Origin: an uncultured Klebsiella sp.
GTDB lineage: Bacteria > Pseudomonadota > Gammaproteobacteria > Enterobacterales > Enterobacteriaceae
DNA: 8,403 bases
Assembly (NCBI GenBank): GCA_902490055.1
Contig: CABUCP010000113.1
Location: 1 to 8,403 of the forward strand
Reading direction: 5' to 3'
In this document: positions 1-6,932 of the stretch, piece by piece
Layout: each line of letters begins with the position of its first letter
How positions within the stretch are numbered: position 1 is the stretch's first letter
Program-made: the position numbers and the translations under genes
The notes under the pieces: generated by a model
What the model saw: the letters and a program-made list of their open reading frames with translations, nothing else
The model's database searches: none
Told to the model about the DNA's origin: nothing

Positions 1-558
1 CTTGATTGCCTCCGGGATGGTTATTTGATCCGGTGAACACTCACCTTCCAGCCAGCAGACCTTGTCGTCTCTATCGCGGTAGCTCCAGAGATAAACCGGG
101 TCTAAAAACCACGCTTTTTGTTCGTCGTTGAGTACATGCGCGATCAGTAACGGGAACATGCGGGTATCGTAATAGCGCACCAGGCCGGAACGGTCTTCCC
201 ATGCGCCGTCGGCCAGATTGCGCATGTGGACGGCGAGCGCAGAAAAGTCCAGCGGTGAGAGAAACACCAGCAGCCCCGGTTTGTGGGCAAACGCGGTCAT
301 CAGATCGCTAATCCACTGACGATGCTGCCAACAGGTCAGCTCCAGCCGTATCAGCAAAGGCGCCATTTCCAGCAGAGGTTCTTCCGGTTGCCCTTGATAG
401 AGCGAGAACCATTGTACCGGGGGGGAAAGACGCTTTAAGCCATCCAGTAGGGGGTTGTTTAATGTTCCCTGATCGGCAATAAGGTAGACGTCTTGCAGCG
501 AGAAGGTTCGGGCAAATTGTTCCAGCTTGCCGAGCCATTGCTGAGAGGTTAATGACAT
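1..558 (-). CDS. DUF4123 T6SS effector adaptor/chaperone (3' part missing)
   Basis: This is the first 186 codons of a DUF4123 protein; its end lies beyond position 1. DUF4123 proteins (Tap-1/TEC family) bind a specific effector in the cytoplasm and load it onto the VgrG or PAAR tip, and are usually encoded between vgrG and the effector gene. The family pattern is clear: YLIADQG near residues 25-31, WFSLYQG near 50-56, APLLIRLE near 66-73, GLVRYYDTRMFPLL near 125-138, then WFLDPVYLWSYRD near 150-161. Start ATG at 558 has AGGAG at 568-564 five bases upstream, inside the end of the preceding gene, and the stop of that gene (563-561) is two bases away, so the two are translationally coupled. No signal peptide or membrane segment is visible. 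The family call is firm. The effector it serves cannot be seen here but should be encoded just downstream. Confidence 0.88.
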   Translation of the reverse strand, partial: MSLTSQQWLGKLEQFARTFSLQDVYLIADQGTLNNPLLDGLKRLSPPVQWFSLYQGQPEEPLLEMAPLLIRLELTCWQHRQWISDLMTAFAHKPGLLVFLSPLDFSALAVHMRNLADGAWEDRSGLVRYYDTRMFPLLIAHVLNDEQKAWFLDPVYLWSYRDRDDKVCWLEGECSPDQITIPEAIK

Positions 559-560
559 AT

Positions 561-1286
561 TCACTCCTTTTCGTCTTGAGAGTGTGACGCGGGCGCCGAT
601 GCGGTGACGATGCCCAGCGAAAGAGTGTGGCGCGGGTCGCGAGCGATCCAGCCACAAGGTTGATGAAAACGGGCGGCAAATATCGCCGCCAGCGCGATGA
701 CAATGAGCGGCTCCATCGGCCCCGTCTCGCCCCAGTTTTCATCCTGCAGATACTGGTTGCTATTCCAGCCGCTTTGCGCCAGTTCCGGCGTTTGCGGCTG
801 GCTGAACGCAATACAAGGATCCGGTGGCTTTTCAGCCCCGCTTTGCTGCATCGCCCGCTGGCAGACCATCGGGAGATTTTCCACCGCTGCGCCTTCATAA
901 ACCTCGCCGCGGGTAAGCCACGCGTCTCCCTCTCTGGCCACTAGCCACAGAACGGCAGACTCGCCGGCAGGCTGCGTCGCATCAGGGGTGGCCGTCACAA
1001 AATGACACCCTGCGACGAGGACGAAACACTCGTCGCCGGTGGTGTTAATCCGCGCAGCAATCTCCGATAAGCTCGCCTCCCCCTGCCACGATTTCGCGAC
1101 ATCCGGCAGTTGAATGGCGGGAAAGCACTGACGCAGCTCGGCGCAAAATTCCCGCCATGCGGGTTCGCTCCCCTGCCAGTAACAGCCGCTCAGGCACGGA
1201 AGCTCATGCCCCCCCCCGCTGTGCCAGCCATTGCTGCACCAGCATCCTGGCCAACTGCCGCTCACGCTGCTCGGCATCCACAACAT
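561..1286 (-). CDS. Thiolase-like (degenerate ketosynthase) soluble domain, probably the detached C-terminal half of the upstream gene
   Basis: The open frame is 241 codons from ATG 1286, but its first 26 codons lie out of frame inside the upstream gene and look like shadow sequence. Convincing protein begins about HELPCLSGCYWQG (residue 27), just after the G9 run. There is no good start there: the ATG at 1207 runs into a stop after five codons in another frame. After one fewer G the upstream frame continues into this one, giving a 386-aa protein. Residues 83-117 (GDECFVLVAG, then AGESAVLWLVA) and 183-204 (ENWGETGP, then a hydrophobic helix) recall the core strands and buried helix of thiolase/ketosynthase folds, without visible Cys-His-His catalytic residues. 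That fold guess is inference. A tie to T6SS adaptors of the Tla3 kind is possible but unproven. The hydrophobic stretch at 193-206 could alternatively be a membrane segment. The 3' end carries the ribosome binding site of the DUF4123 gene. Confidence 0.55.
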   Translation of the reverse strand: MLWMPSSVSGSWPGCWCSNGWHSGGGHELPCLSGCYWQGSEPAWREFCAELRQCFPAIQLPDVAKSWQGEASLSEIAARINTTGDECFVLVAGCHFVTATPDATQPAGESAVLWLVAREGDAWLTRGEVYEGAAVENLPMVCQRAMQQSGAEKPPDPCIAFSQPQTPELAQSGWNSNQYLQDENWGETGPMEPLIVIALAAIFAARFHQPCGWIARDPRHTLSLGIVTASAPASHSQDEKE

Positions 1287-1722
1287 CGGAGTGGATCAAT
1301 CGCAACGCCCGCGAACCAGCTTCCAGTTTCTCTGTTGGCGCCAGATGTTCTCGCTTTAGCAGCGTCTGCCAGTGCGCGGGTTCGCAACCCACCGGCCCCA
1401 GCAACACCGTTTCACGTAGCCCAACGCTGTACTGGTGTCGCGTCCACCACGCTCGCCGATCGAGCTCGATCAACTGCTGGTAGTACTGGGCATAGTGAAC
1501 CGACATACGGTAGTAAATCAGGCGCAGCAGCCAGACGATAGCGACCAAAAGCAGGCTGCCTGCCACCGCAGCGGTAATGAGCATCCCTCCTCGCGCTTGC
1601 GCAGGCAGTAACGCCACGCCTCCCCCGCTGATAAGCGCCAGCGCCGCGCCCGCGGACAGCCATCGCCCGCTCTGAGGCGGACTGGCGGTTCCGTAGGGTG
1701 GATAGTCGGTTAGCTGTCTCAT
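1204..1722 (-). CDS. T6SS-associated inner-membrane protein with two N-terminal helices, probably N-terminal half of a split gene
   Basis: The frame encodes 172 aa. ATG at 1722 overlaps the PAAR stop by four bases (ATGA), so it belongs to the vgrG-PAAR transcript and is translationally coupled. Two hydrophobic segments at about residues 21-39 and 46-68 form a hairpin, followed by Arg/Tyr residues (RLIYYRM) and a soluble, charged helical region (about 75-170) with YYQQLIELDRRAWW and a C-terminal stretch ERQLARMLVQQWLAQR. Most of the chain would therefore face the cytoplasm. The frame ends abruptly at GGA-stop directly within a run of nine G (1209-1217). One base less would fuse it to the following 215 residues, so this is probably the membrane-anchoring half of a 386-aa protein. 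I do not recognise a named family with confidence. The position between PAAR and DUF4123 suggests a role in effector recruitment. Confidence 0.65.
   Translation of the reverse strand: MRQLTDYPPYGTASPPQSGRWLSAGAALALISGGGVALLPAQARGGMLITAAVAGSLLLVAIVWLLRLIYYRMSVHYAQYYQQLIELDRRAWWTRHQYSVGLRETVLLGPVGCEPAHWQTLLKREHLAPTEKLEAGSRALRLIHSDVVDAEQRERQLARMLVQQWLAQRGGA
1209..1217 (-). repeat. G9 homopolymer at the junction of two frames (possible slippage/phase-variation site)
   Basis: There are nine consecutive C on the + strand, nine G in the coding strand, immediately before the stop (1206-1204) of the 172-aa frame. The upstream frame reads CGG GGG GGG GCA TGA, while the downstream frame reads AGC GGG GGG GGG CAT GAG. 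Eight G residues (or eleven) would make one continuous frame. Runs of this length are prone to replication slippage and also to sequencing error, so the observed length may be one state of a variable tract, a fixed mutation or an artefact. Confidence 0.7.
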
Positions 1723-1976
1723 AGGGCCACTTCGCAGTCAGAAAATGAACTCACCAGCGTACAGCCACAGGCGCAGCGATGGCCGTCGAGCGCCACCGGA
1801 GAGCCGTCCACTTCATACAACGAGCTGCCTTCGGCGATGACCGTCAGGCCATGCTTGTTGCAGTTCGCCTGGTCGCCTTTACAGGCGATACCTTTACCAA
1901 AACAGAGATAATGGCCGCCAATCACCGTGCCGCCATGTTCACGTAAGGTATCTCCCTGCCGAATAATGGGTTTCAA
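1719..1976 (-). CDS. PAAR-domain spike-tip protein
   Basis: This is a PAAR protein of 85 aa that caps the VgrG trimer with a metal-stabilised cone and links it to cargo. I chose the TTG at 1976 as start: GGAGG lies at 1989-1985, eight bases upstream, and the protein then begins MKPIIRQGDTLREHGGTV, the usual PAAR opening (GDxT, then HGG). The longer frame from TTG 2021 would add 15 unconserved residues, overlap vgrG and has no clear binding site. The C-terminal block PVALDGHRCACGCTLVSS is typical of short enterobacterial PAAR proteins, and the many Cys and His residues (C25, C32, C39, C69, C71, C73) fit metal binding. There is no C-terminal toxin extension, so cargo must be attached non-covalently. 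It starts 25 bases after the vgrG stop and overlaps the next gene by ATGA. Confidence 0.88.
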   Translation of the reverse strand: MKPIIRQGDTLREHGGTVIGGHYLCFGKGIACKGDQANCNKHGLTVIAEGSSLYEVDGSPVALDGHRCACGCTLVSSFSDCEVAL

Positions 1977-1984
1977 TGCATCGT

Positions 1985-1989
1985 CCTCC
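1985..1989 (-). promoter_or_regulatory. Ribosome binding site deciding the TTG start of the PAAR gene
   Basis: A GGAGG lies in the vgrG-PAAR gap, eight bases before TTG 1976. The ATG between them (ATG CAT TGA) is in another frame and stops at its third codon. This supports a TTG start and hence a PAAR protein of 85 residues. Confidence 0.65.
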
Positions 1990-2001
1990 GAGTGAATGTG
2001 G

Positions 2002-4380
2002 TTATACGGCGCGCGGAACAAAGGCCTGGCCCAGCTCGAGCGCGTGAGTCAGACACTCTTTGCAAATCGATGTGGGCAGTTCGGGAAGCGGGAAAGACTC
2101 GCCGGCTGGCCCCTGCATATTATGTTTGCCTTTAAAGCTGAGCAGACTGGGACTATGAAGATGAATTTCTCCCTGCGGCGTCAGACGGATATAGCCGCCG
2201 CCACAACCCAGAGTGATACCATTTTTGGCGGTGAGCTGGAGATGGCCTTTGGTAGACTGAACGGTAATATCCTTCAGCGCAGTAAGCGCCAGGGTGTCGC
2301 CGTGCGACTCTATTTCTAACGGGCCTTTCACCGATACCATGCGTACCCCTTCGCTGTGGGCAAGCAGCGAGATGCCTTTCTTGCTGTTCACCGACAGCCG
2401 ATTGCCGCTGGATAACGCGATATCACTGGCGCTTTGCAGGTAGAGTCCTTTACCGCTATGCAGCAATGTTGTTTCCGCCGTCACCATGCCGATGCCTTTC
2501 GGCGCGCTCATCAGCAGGACGGGGCTCGCCAGATTGACGGCTTTGCCAACGAACTGCTTTAACGTGCTGACATCCGGCGGGGTGTTGTAGTGGGTGCGGG
2601 CAATCTCCTGCCAGTCGTTCAGCTGAACAGCAGCGGCGCTAAGCAGTTTACTGGCGGGATCCATTTCTACTACCGCCCCTATCGCTTTCAGCTGTTCGTC
2701 GGCGGTGATCAATATTCCCTTACCGGCGCGGATCGCGCCGTAGCTGTCGGTACGTAGCTCAAATCCTTCGCCGCGCGGCGCCTTCTGATGATCCACCAGA
2801 TGGCCGAGGTTTAGTTGGCTCTTACCGCCGTATTCGGTACTGACCTTAACGTGCTCCTTTCCTCGCGTGTCATCGAGACGAATTTTGTTGTTCGCCGGCG
2901 TGCGCAGCACGTTGCGTTTGTAGTTGTAGAGGGTGACGTGATCCTGATGCGTGGAGTCGTGCAGCGCGCCGGCGATATAGGGCCGGTCCGGATCTCCCTG
3001 TTCAAAAGCGATCGCCACTTCGGTGCCCGCCAGCAGCGGCAGGTGCAAACCGTATGTTTCGCCAGCATAGGCGCGCGCCTGGCGCACCCACAGGCTTTCC
3101 TCGCCCGCCTGCCAGTGGTCGCGATCGAACAGCAGGTTCACCCGATAGCGCCCGTCGCGATCGATATGAGCATACAGATCGTTGATTTTGCTGCTGGTGA
3201 CGCGAGCAGGCAACGTTCCGGCCATCTTCGGTTTACTGATAGCCGCCGGGCGAAAGCAGTAAGTCTCTACGCTGGGAATAGCCTGAAACGTCACTTCGAA
3301 GCTGCGATCGCGACGGGCGCGACAGTGAATGCCAGTAATCGCCACGCCTTCACGCCAGACATCAGTAACCGTTTCACCGCCGCTCACCTTCAGCTGCTGG
3401 CCGGGCGCCAGCGTCGCACAGTTGGTCTCGCCGTTAAGCCGCGTCTGCCGGTTCAGGTAACGTTCATGGTGAATTCGAGCGTAAAACGCCCCGCTTTCCG
3501 GGTCCGGGTTATGCTGGTAGCGATTACCCGGCGTCAGGTAGTTGTCCGCCCAGTGATAGGCTTCACCATAGGTGGTGCTGTCGCCCCGGCTGACATTAAC
3601 GTTGAGATTCATATCTTCTGGCGCATTACGATAGTTGTAGTCGCGGGTGAAGACCGATTGTTCAACCACATGGTAACGGCTCTGTAGATCCCATACCGAT
3701 TCGCTACCGTTATCATGCTGGCCAGAAGGCGGGATCGACGGTAACGCCAGTTCCTGCTCATAATGCCGCTGGTCGTCATAAAACTCCGCCACATCAATAT
3801 TCAGCCGGGTATCAGCGGTAAAGCGAAACCAAATCCCCACCTCGCTCAGCAGACGGGAGATAAAGGTTAAATCGTCCTCACCGTACTGCATCACCTGTTC
3901 ACGCCGCGGATATTCATGCGCCAGCTGAAACACAAAATCCTCCCCGCGCATGCCATGACGCGTTCGTAGAATGTGCTCCACGATTTGCGGCGCCGACATA
4001 TCCTGATAAATCCGGTTCTGGCGGCTTCGCGAAAGTAGCGCCAGACGCGGCTGTAACGTCAGGGCGTAGCGCGTTTCCTCTTTCGAGGTGGAAAGCCGCT
4101 CAAAGCGGGTGATCGCGCCCTGCAGAACGCGCACCGGTTGCTGGATCTTGATCCCAAACCCCTGGTCGACCGGCGCCTGCAGGGTCAGCGAAGCGCTTTG
4201 CCGCAACATCTGCTGCGGGGTAATGTCGCGATCGCCGCTGGTGAACTCGATGGTATAACGAAAAGGTTCGCTGAGATTTTCGTGGCCTTCGAAGCACAGC
4301 ACATCCAGCGGTGAGCAACAGCCATACACCTGTAAAAGATGATGGCTGTGGTTGAAAAACAAAGGCTTAAAGTCACTCAT
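2002..4380 (-). CDS. vgrG: VgrG spike protein (TssI)
   Basis: This is a 792-aa VgrG. The trimer forms the puncturing spike on the Hcp tube, like the phage T4 gp27/gp5 complex. The N-terminal gp27-like part covers roughly residues 1-375, with LFFNHSHHLLQV, LSEPFRYTIEF and PQIVEHIL, and EDDLTFISRLLSEVGIWFRF near 168-187. The gp5-like OB domain follows at about 388-475 (LPARVTSSKINDLYAHIDRDGRYRVNLLFD, spelled here only as a landmark beginning at L389 and ending at D419; WVRQARAYAG; GTEVAIAFEQGDPDRPYIAGAL). A DUF2345-type beta-helical needle follows (about 490-750, many alternating GI/LQL/ITL repeats). The tail is short (SICKECLTHALELGQ at 771-785), so there is no evolved effector domain and cargo must travel via the PAAR and adaptor genes downstream. 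The start ATG at 4380 has AGGA about nine bases upstream. The stop TAA is at 2004-2002. Confidence 0.96.
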   Translation of the reverse strand: MSDFKPLFFNHSHHLLQVYGCCSPLDVLCFEGHENLSEPFRYTIEFTSGDRDITPQQMLRQSASLTLQAPVDQGFGIKIQQPVRVLQGAITRFERLSTSKEETRYALTLQPRLALLSRSRQNRIYQDMSAPQIVEHILRTRHGMRGEDFVFQLAHEYPRREQVMQYGEDDLTFISRLLSEVGIWFRFTADTRLNIDVAEFYDDQRHYEQELALPSIPPSGQHDNGSESVWDLQSRYHVVEQSVFTRDYNYRNAPEDMNLNVNVSRGDSTTYGEAYHWADNYLTPGNRYQHNPDPESGAFYARIHHERYLNRQTRLNGETNCATLAPGQQLKVSGGETVTDVWREGVAITGIHCRARRDRSFEVTFQAIPSVETYCFRPAAISKPKMAGTLPARVTSSKINDLYAHIDRDGRYRVNLLFDRDHWQAGEESLWVRQARAYAGETYGLHLPLLAGTEVAIAFEQGDPDRPYIAGALHDSTHQDHVTLYNYKRNVLRTPANNKIRLDDTRGKEHVKVSTEYGGKSQLNLGHLVDHQKAPRGEGFELRTDSYGAIRAGKGILITADEQLKAIGAVVEMDPASKLLSAAAVQLNDWQEIARTHYNTPPDVSTLKQFVGKAVNLASPVLLMSAPKGIGMVTAETTLLHSGKGLYLQSASDIALSSGNRLSVNSKKGISLLAHSEGVRMVSVKGPLEIESHGDTLALTALKDITVQSTKGHLQLTAKNGITLGCGGGYIRLTPQGEIHLHSPSLLSFKGKHNMQGPAGESFPLPELPTSICKECLTHALELGQAFVPRAV

Positions 4381-4565
4381 GGATTAATTTCCTTTCTCAA
4401 ACGCCATAATATTTTCCCCTGTTCATCCCCGCCTCCCGCTTCCAGGCATGCTACCGCCCGTCGCTGATCCTGTTGATAAGGAGCCCAAAGCGCACAAGGT
4501 TGGGCAAATTGTGTTGACCTCAGTACCCGACAACAGCAACGGCGGACAGGAAAACCTGCCCGCAC
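4377..4565 (-). CDS. Possible small ORF overlapping the vgrG start (62 codons)
   Basis: The 207-nt gap between the OmpA-family gene and vgrG contains a frame of 62 codons starting at GTG 4565, with GAGG four bases upstream, and ending in TGA that overlaps the vgrG ATG (ATGA). This overlap is the same junction type seen elsewhere in the locus. The C-terminal half (APYQQDQRRAV, then a charged end WRLRKEINP) has protein-like composition, while the N-terminal part is Cys/Arg-rich and less convincing. An in-frame stop lies three codons before the GTG, so it cannot be extended. I recognise no family. It could be a real small protein, a remnant of a lost gene (for example one disrupted when vgrG was inserted) or chance. 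Confidence 0.25.
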   Translation of the reverse strand: MRAGFPVRRCCCRVLRSTQFAQPCALWAPYQQDQRRAVACLEAGGGDEQGKILWRLRKEINP

Positions 4566-4587
4566 GAAACCTCATGAGGGGAGTTGT

Positions 4588-6270
4588 TTAGAAAGCGTCA
4601 TCGGTCGGCGATGACGCGGGGTGGGTTGATGCCCGGCAGGCATCGGCCTGCGGCACCAGGCTAATTTCGACCCGGCGATTCAGCGCCCGGCCTTGCTGGG
4701 CGTCATTGCTGGCGACCGGCCGGCTTTCGCCATAGCCCTGCACCGCAAAACAGCTCTCCGGCACATCGCCGGTATCGCGCATCCAGTCGCGCACCGACTC
4801 GGCACGCTTCAGGGAGAGGGTCTGGTTGGATTTATCATCGCCTACGCTGTCGGTGTGGCCGGCAACCACGATTAGCCAGCCGGGTTTGGCCTTGATTCCC
4901 ACCAGCGAATTCACCAGCAGTTTTGTGGATCCCGGCTTCAGCGACCATTTACCGGTATCAAACAGCGACATGCTGTCGAGGCGGATAATTTTCGGTACGA
5001 TTTTTGCGGCCGGTTTCGGCGGCGGAGGCGGAGGGACATAGGAGCGTATCGCCTCCAGCACCGGCTGACGCAGGCGCTCTCCGCGATACAACCCGAGGCT
5101 CAGCGCCAGCGGCGCGCCGTCACGCGCCGATGCGTCCAATTGCGCCGCATCCTCGCGTAAAACCTGCACCGCGCGAGCTTTCTCAGCGAGTTCGTCGGGC
5201 GCAATCCGTTCATAGCGCTGAACATCGAAGCCAATTCGCTGCAGCAACTGACGGTTGTTCCACGCGCTACAACATAGCGCAATAAGGAAAGCAACCGAGA
5301 AGAGGCCGAACGCCCGTCGCAAGACGCGGCTTTTTGGCGTAACGCCGCCGCCCTGCGGCAGTAACGGCAAAATAAAATCCGCCAGTTTCGCGGGGGCGGA
5401 GGAGACTTCCGGTTGCCAGCCGGGCAGCGTGTTCAGCGCGGTATGATCAGACAACCAGCGTTGCCATAGATTTTCCGCCAGAACGGGCGCCCCGTGAGGG
5501 GTAAAGTGATACAGGACCATCGCCGGAACGGCCGGGGGAGTCTCATCGGCATCCGCCGTTAGCGTGCTCAGCACCGCGTGCTGCGTGAAGCGGGCAAACG
5601 CGTGCATTCTCACCTGAGTCGCCAGGCGGCCGGCCTCGTCCTGTTGCGCCATCCAGCTTGCGCAACTGCACGGTACATCGTCCTCCTGCCACACCTGCAT
5701 CGCTTCTGCGCCACGTGCCGTCTGCCAGAGAGGTGAAACCGATACCCCAGCCAGCGAGTTATTCAGCAGCAACGGTACTACCCGACGAGTATCGCGTCGC
5801 ACCTGCGCAAGCTGCCAGCGCAACTCATGAAGGCGGGCCGCCAGCACGGTATCATCATCATGCTGCTGCGGCTGTACGCAGAACATCACCGCCAGTTGCG
5901 CAATGAGCGCTGGCCGTTCGCGTTGCAGATACCGTACCGTTTGTTGCAATCCGGCGGTGGGAACGCTCAGCCAGCAGCCCCGCGCCGTGAGAAAAACCGC
6001 GCCTTTGCCCGGCCAATTCGCCGCGTCGCCGCAGAGCAGCACCACAGGCAGGCGGTATGGCGCCGGCGGGAGCTCAGCCAGCCAGCCGTCATTCGCGGGC
6101 GGCTCAACCCGTTTACGCCCGGCGTAAACCAGCCCGACAACCACGGCCGCCGCCGTCAACGCCACCGCCAGCGCCCGCCCACCAAAGGCCAACGGCAGAT
6201 ACAGCAGGCTCAGCAGTATCGCCAACAGCCCGCCCCACAGCCATAACAGGCGCTGATAACGCACGCTCAT
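4588..6270 (-). CDS. OmpA-family T6SS anchoring protein with TssM/IcmF-like N-terminal part
   Basis: This is a 560-aa inner-membrane protein. Two helices (about residues 8-27 and 31-50) are followed by a cytoplasmic region (about 55-315), a third helix (319-338), a short periplasmic part, a proline linker (VPPPPPPKP, 412-420) and an OmpA/MotB-like peptidoglycan-binding domain (about 428-540). The OmpA landmarks are SMSLFDTG, VVAGHTDSVGDDKSNQTLSLKRAESVRDW in spaced form (468-496), GYGESRP and NRRVEI (531-536). Its job is likely to anchor the TssJLM complex to the cell wall, because the neighbouring TssL lacks its own OmpA domain. Topology and motifs such as VVLLCGD (76-82) and LSLGLYRGERL (390-400) recall TssM/IcmF, but no Walker A motif is visible. 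ATG at 6270 overlaps the tssL stop by four bases. The OmpA call is firm; the IcmF relation is inference. Confidence 0.9.
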   Translation of the reverse strand: MSVRYQRLLWLWGGLLAILLSLLYLPLAFGGRALAVALTAAAVVVGLVYAGRKRVEPPANDGWLAELPPAPYRLPVVLLCGDAANWPGKGAVFLTARGCWLSVPTAGLQQTVRYLQRERPALIAQLAVMFCVQPQQHDDDTVLAARLHELRWQLAQVRRDTRRVVPLLLNNSLAGVSVSPLWQTARGAEAMQVWQEDDVPCSCASWMAQQDEAGRLATQVRMHAFARFTQHAVLSTLTADADETPPAVPAMVLYHFTPHGAPVLAENLWQRWLSDHTALNTLPGWQPEVSSAPAKLADFILPLLPQGGGVTPKSRVLRRAFGLFSVAFLIALCCSAWNNRQLLQRIGFDVQRYERIAPDELAEKARAVQVLREDAAQLDASARDGAPLALSLGLYRGERLRQPVLEAIRSYVPPPPPPKPAAKIVPKIIRLDSMSLFDTGKWSLKPGSTKLLVNSLVGIKAKPGWLIVVAGHTDSVGDDKSNQTLSLKRAESVRDWMRDTGDVPESCFAVQGYGESRPVASNDAQQGRALNRRVEISLVPQADACRASTHPASSPTDDAF

Positions 6271-6932
6271 CGCCCGCCCCCCAGCCGCAGCGCCGCCACC
6301 AGGCCGTCAAGCCAGTAATTCAGCCCCAACCACAGTGCGGCCGCCGCCACCAGCGAGACGCCAATGCAGACCGGCCAATGATGTAGCCATTCAGCCAACC
6401 CACGGCGACCAGAGAGGTTGGCCAGTATCGGCTGACGCGGATCGCCCTCAAACGCCGGCACGCGCGCGGCCAGCTCGTTGACAAGCGCCTGGCGAGCCGG
6501 GTCATTGAGGGTATAACGCCCCTTAAAACCCAGCATCAGTACCCGATAAAAACAGGTCAGTACGGCGATATCCGGCGCAGGCTCGCGCAACACCTGGCGT
6601 ATGCGTTCATACAGCGCATCTCCGGCCGCCATACCGGCAAAATATTTCACCTCCAGCGGCCGGTCGAACCAGGCGATACAGGCGTCATCCTCGCCTTCAC
6701 GCCCTTTCGCGGTTTCATCCAGCAGCGCACACCAGACATAAAGGATATGCTGACGGTTCGCCTCGCTGACCCCGGCGGCGGCAAGCTGCGCCATCACCTG
6801 TTCAATGTTGTCCACGCAACGCTGCCAAAGACGCTTCCCCTCCCCTTCAGCCAGTTTGGCGCCAAAGCGCAGTTCCGTCACCGTGAGCCAGCTATCCGCC
6901 AGCAGAGCGTCGATATTGATATCCTGGGTCAT
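6267..6932 (-). CDS. tssL: TssL (DotU/IcmH family) inner-membrane component
   Basis: This is a 221-aa TssL of the short type. It joins TssM and TssJ in the trans-envelope complex, and its cytoplasmic domain contacts TssK and the baseplate. The cytoplasmic hook-shaped domain covers about residues 1-180. The family marks are the conserved CALLDETAKG at 68-77, WFDRPLEVKYFAG at 88-100, YRVLMLGFKGRY at 129-140, and the small loop before the single C-terminal transmembrane helix (about 186-207). There is no C-terminal peptidoglycan-binding domain; that function is supplied by the next gene. The start at 6932 overlaps the tssK stop by ATGA, and the stop overlaps the start of the OmpA-family gene the same way, so the three are translationally coupled and probably produced in balanced amounts. 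Confidence 0.95.
   Translation of the reverse strand: MTQDINIDALLADSWLTVTELRFGAKLAEGEGKRLWQRCVDNIEQVMAQLAAAGVSEANRQHILYVWCALLDETAKGREGEDDACIAWFDRPLEVKYFAGMAAGDALYERIRQVLREPAPDIAVLTCFYRVLMLGFKGRYTLNDPARQALVNELAARVPAFEGDPRQPILANLSGRRGLAEWLHHWPVCIGVSLVAAAALWLGLNYWLDGLVAALRLGGGR

Noticed and set aside
308..898. 196-codon minus-strand frame overlapping the DUF4123 gene and the gene before it
   Set aside because: Its composition is Arg/Ser-rich shadow sequence, and it overlaps two better-supported genes in other frames.
1110..1541. 143-codon + strand frame across the G9 junction
   Set aside because: It is Ala/Pro/Arg-rich antisense shadow with no start signal or domain.
2002..2120. C-terminal toxin extension on VgrG
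   Set aside because: After the needle repeats only a short tail of about 25 residues remains, typical of structural VgrG proteins.
2815..3687. 290-codon frame on the + strand antisense to vgrG
   Set aside because: It lies wholly inside a confidently identified vgrG, has no ribosome binding site I can see and no recognisable domain. Long antisense frames are common in GC-rich genes.
4381..4430. TATTAT in the gap before vgrG as a -10 box of a separate vgrG promoter
   Set aside because: The sequence 17 bases upstream is G-rich and bears no resemblance to a -35 box.
4570..4579. Perfect 10-bp palindrome CCTCATGAGG after the OmpA-family stop, as a possible terminator
   Set aside because: It has no loop and no following T tract on the transcribed strand, so it is unlikely to terminate transcription.
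5827..6386. Several + strand frames antisense to the OmpA-family gene
   Set aside because: Their low-complexity Arg/Pro/Gln composition is typical of antisense translation of a GC-rich gene.
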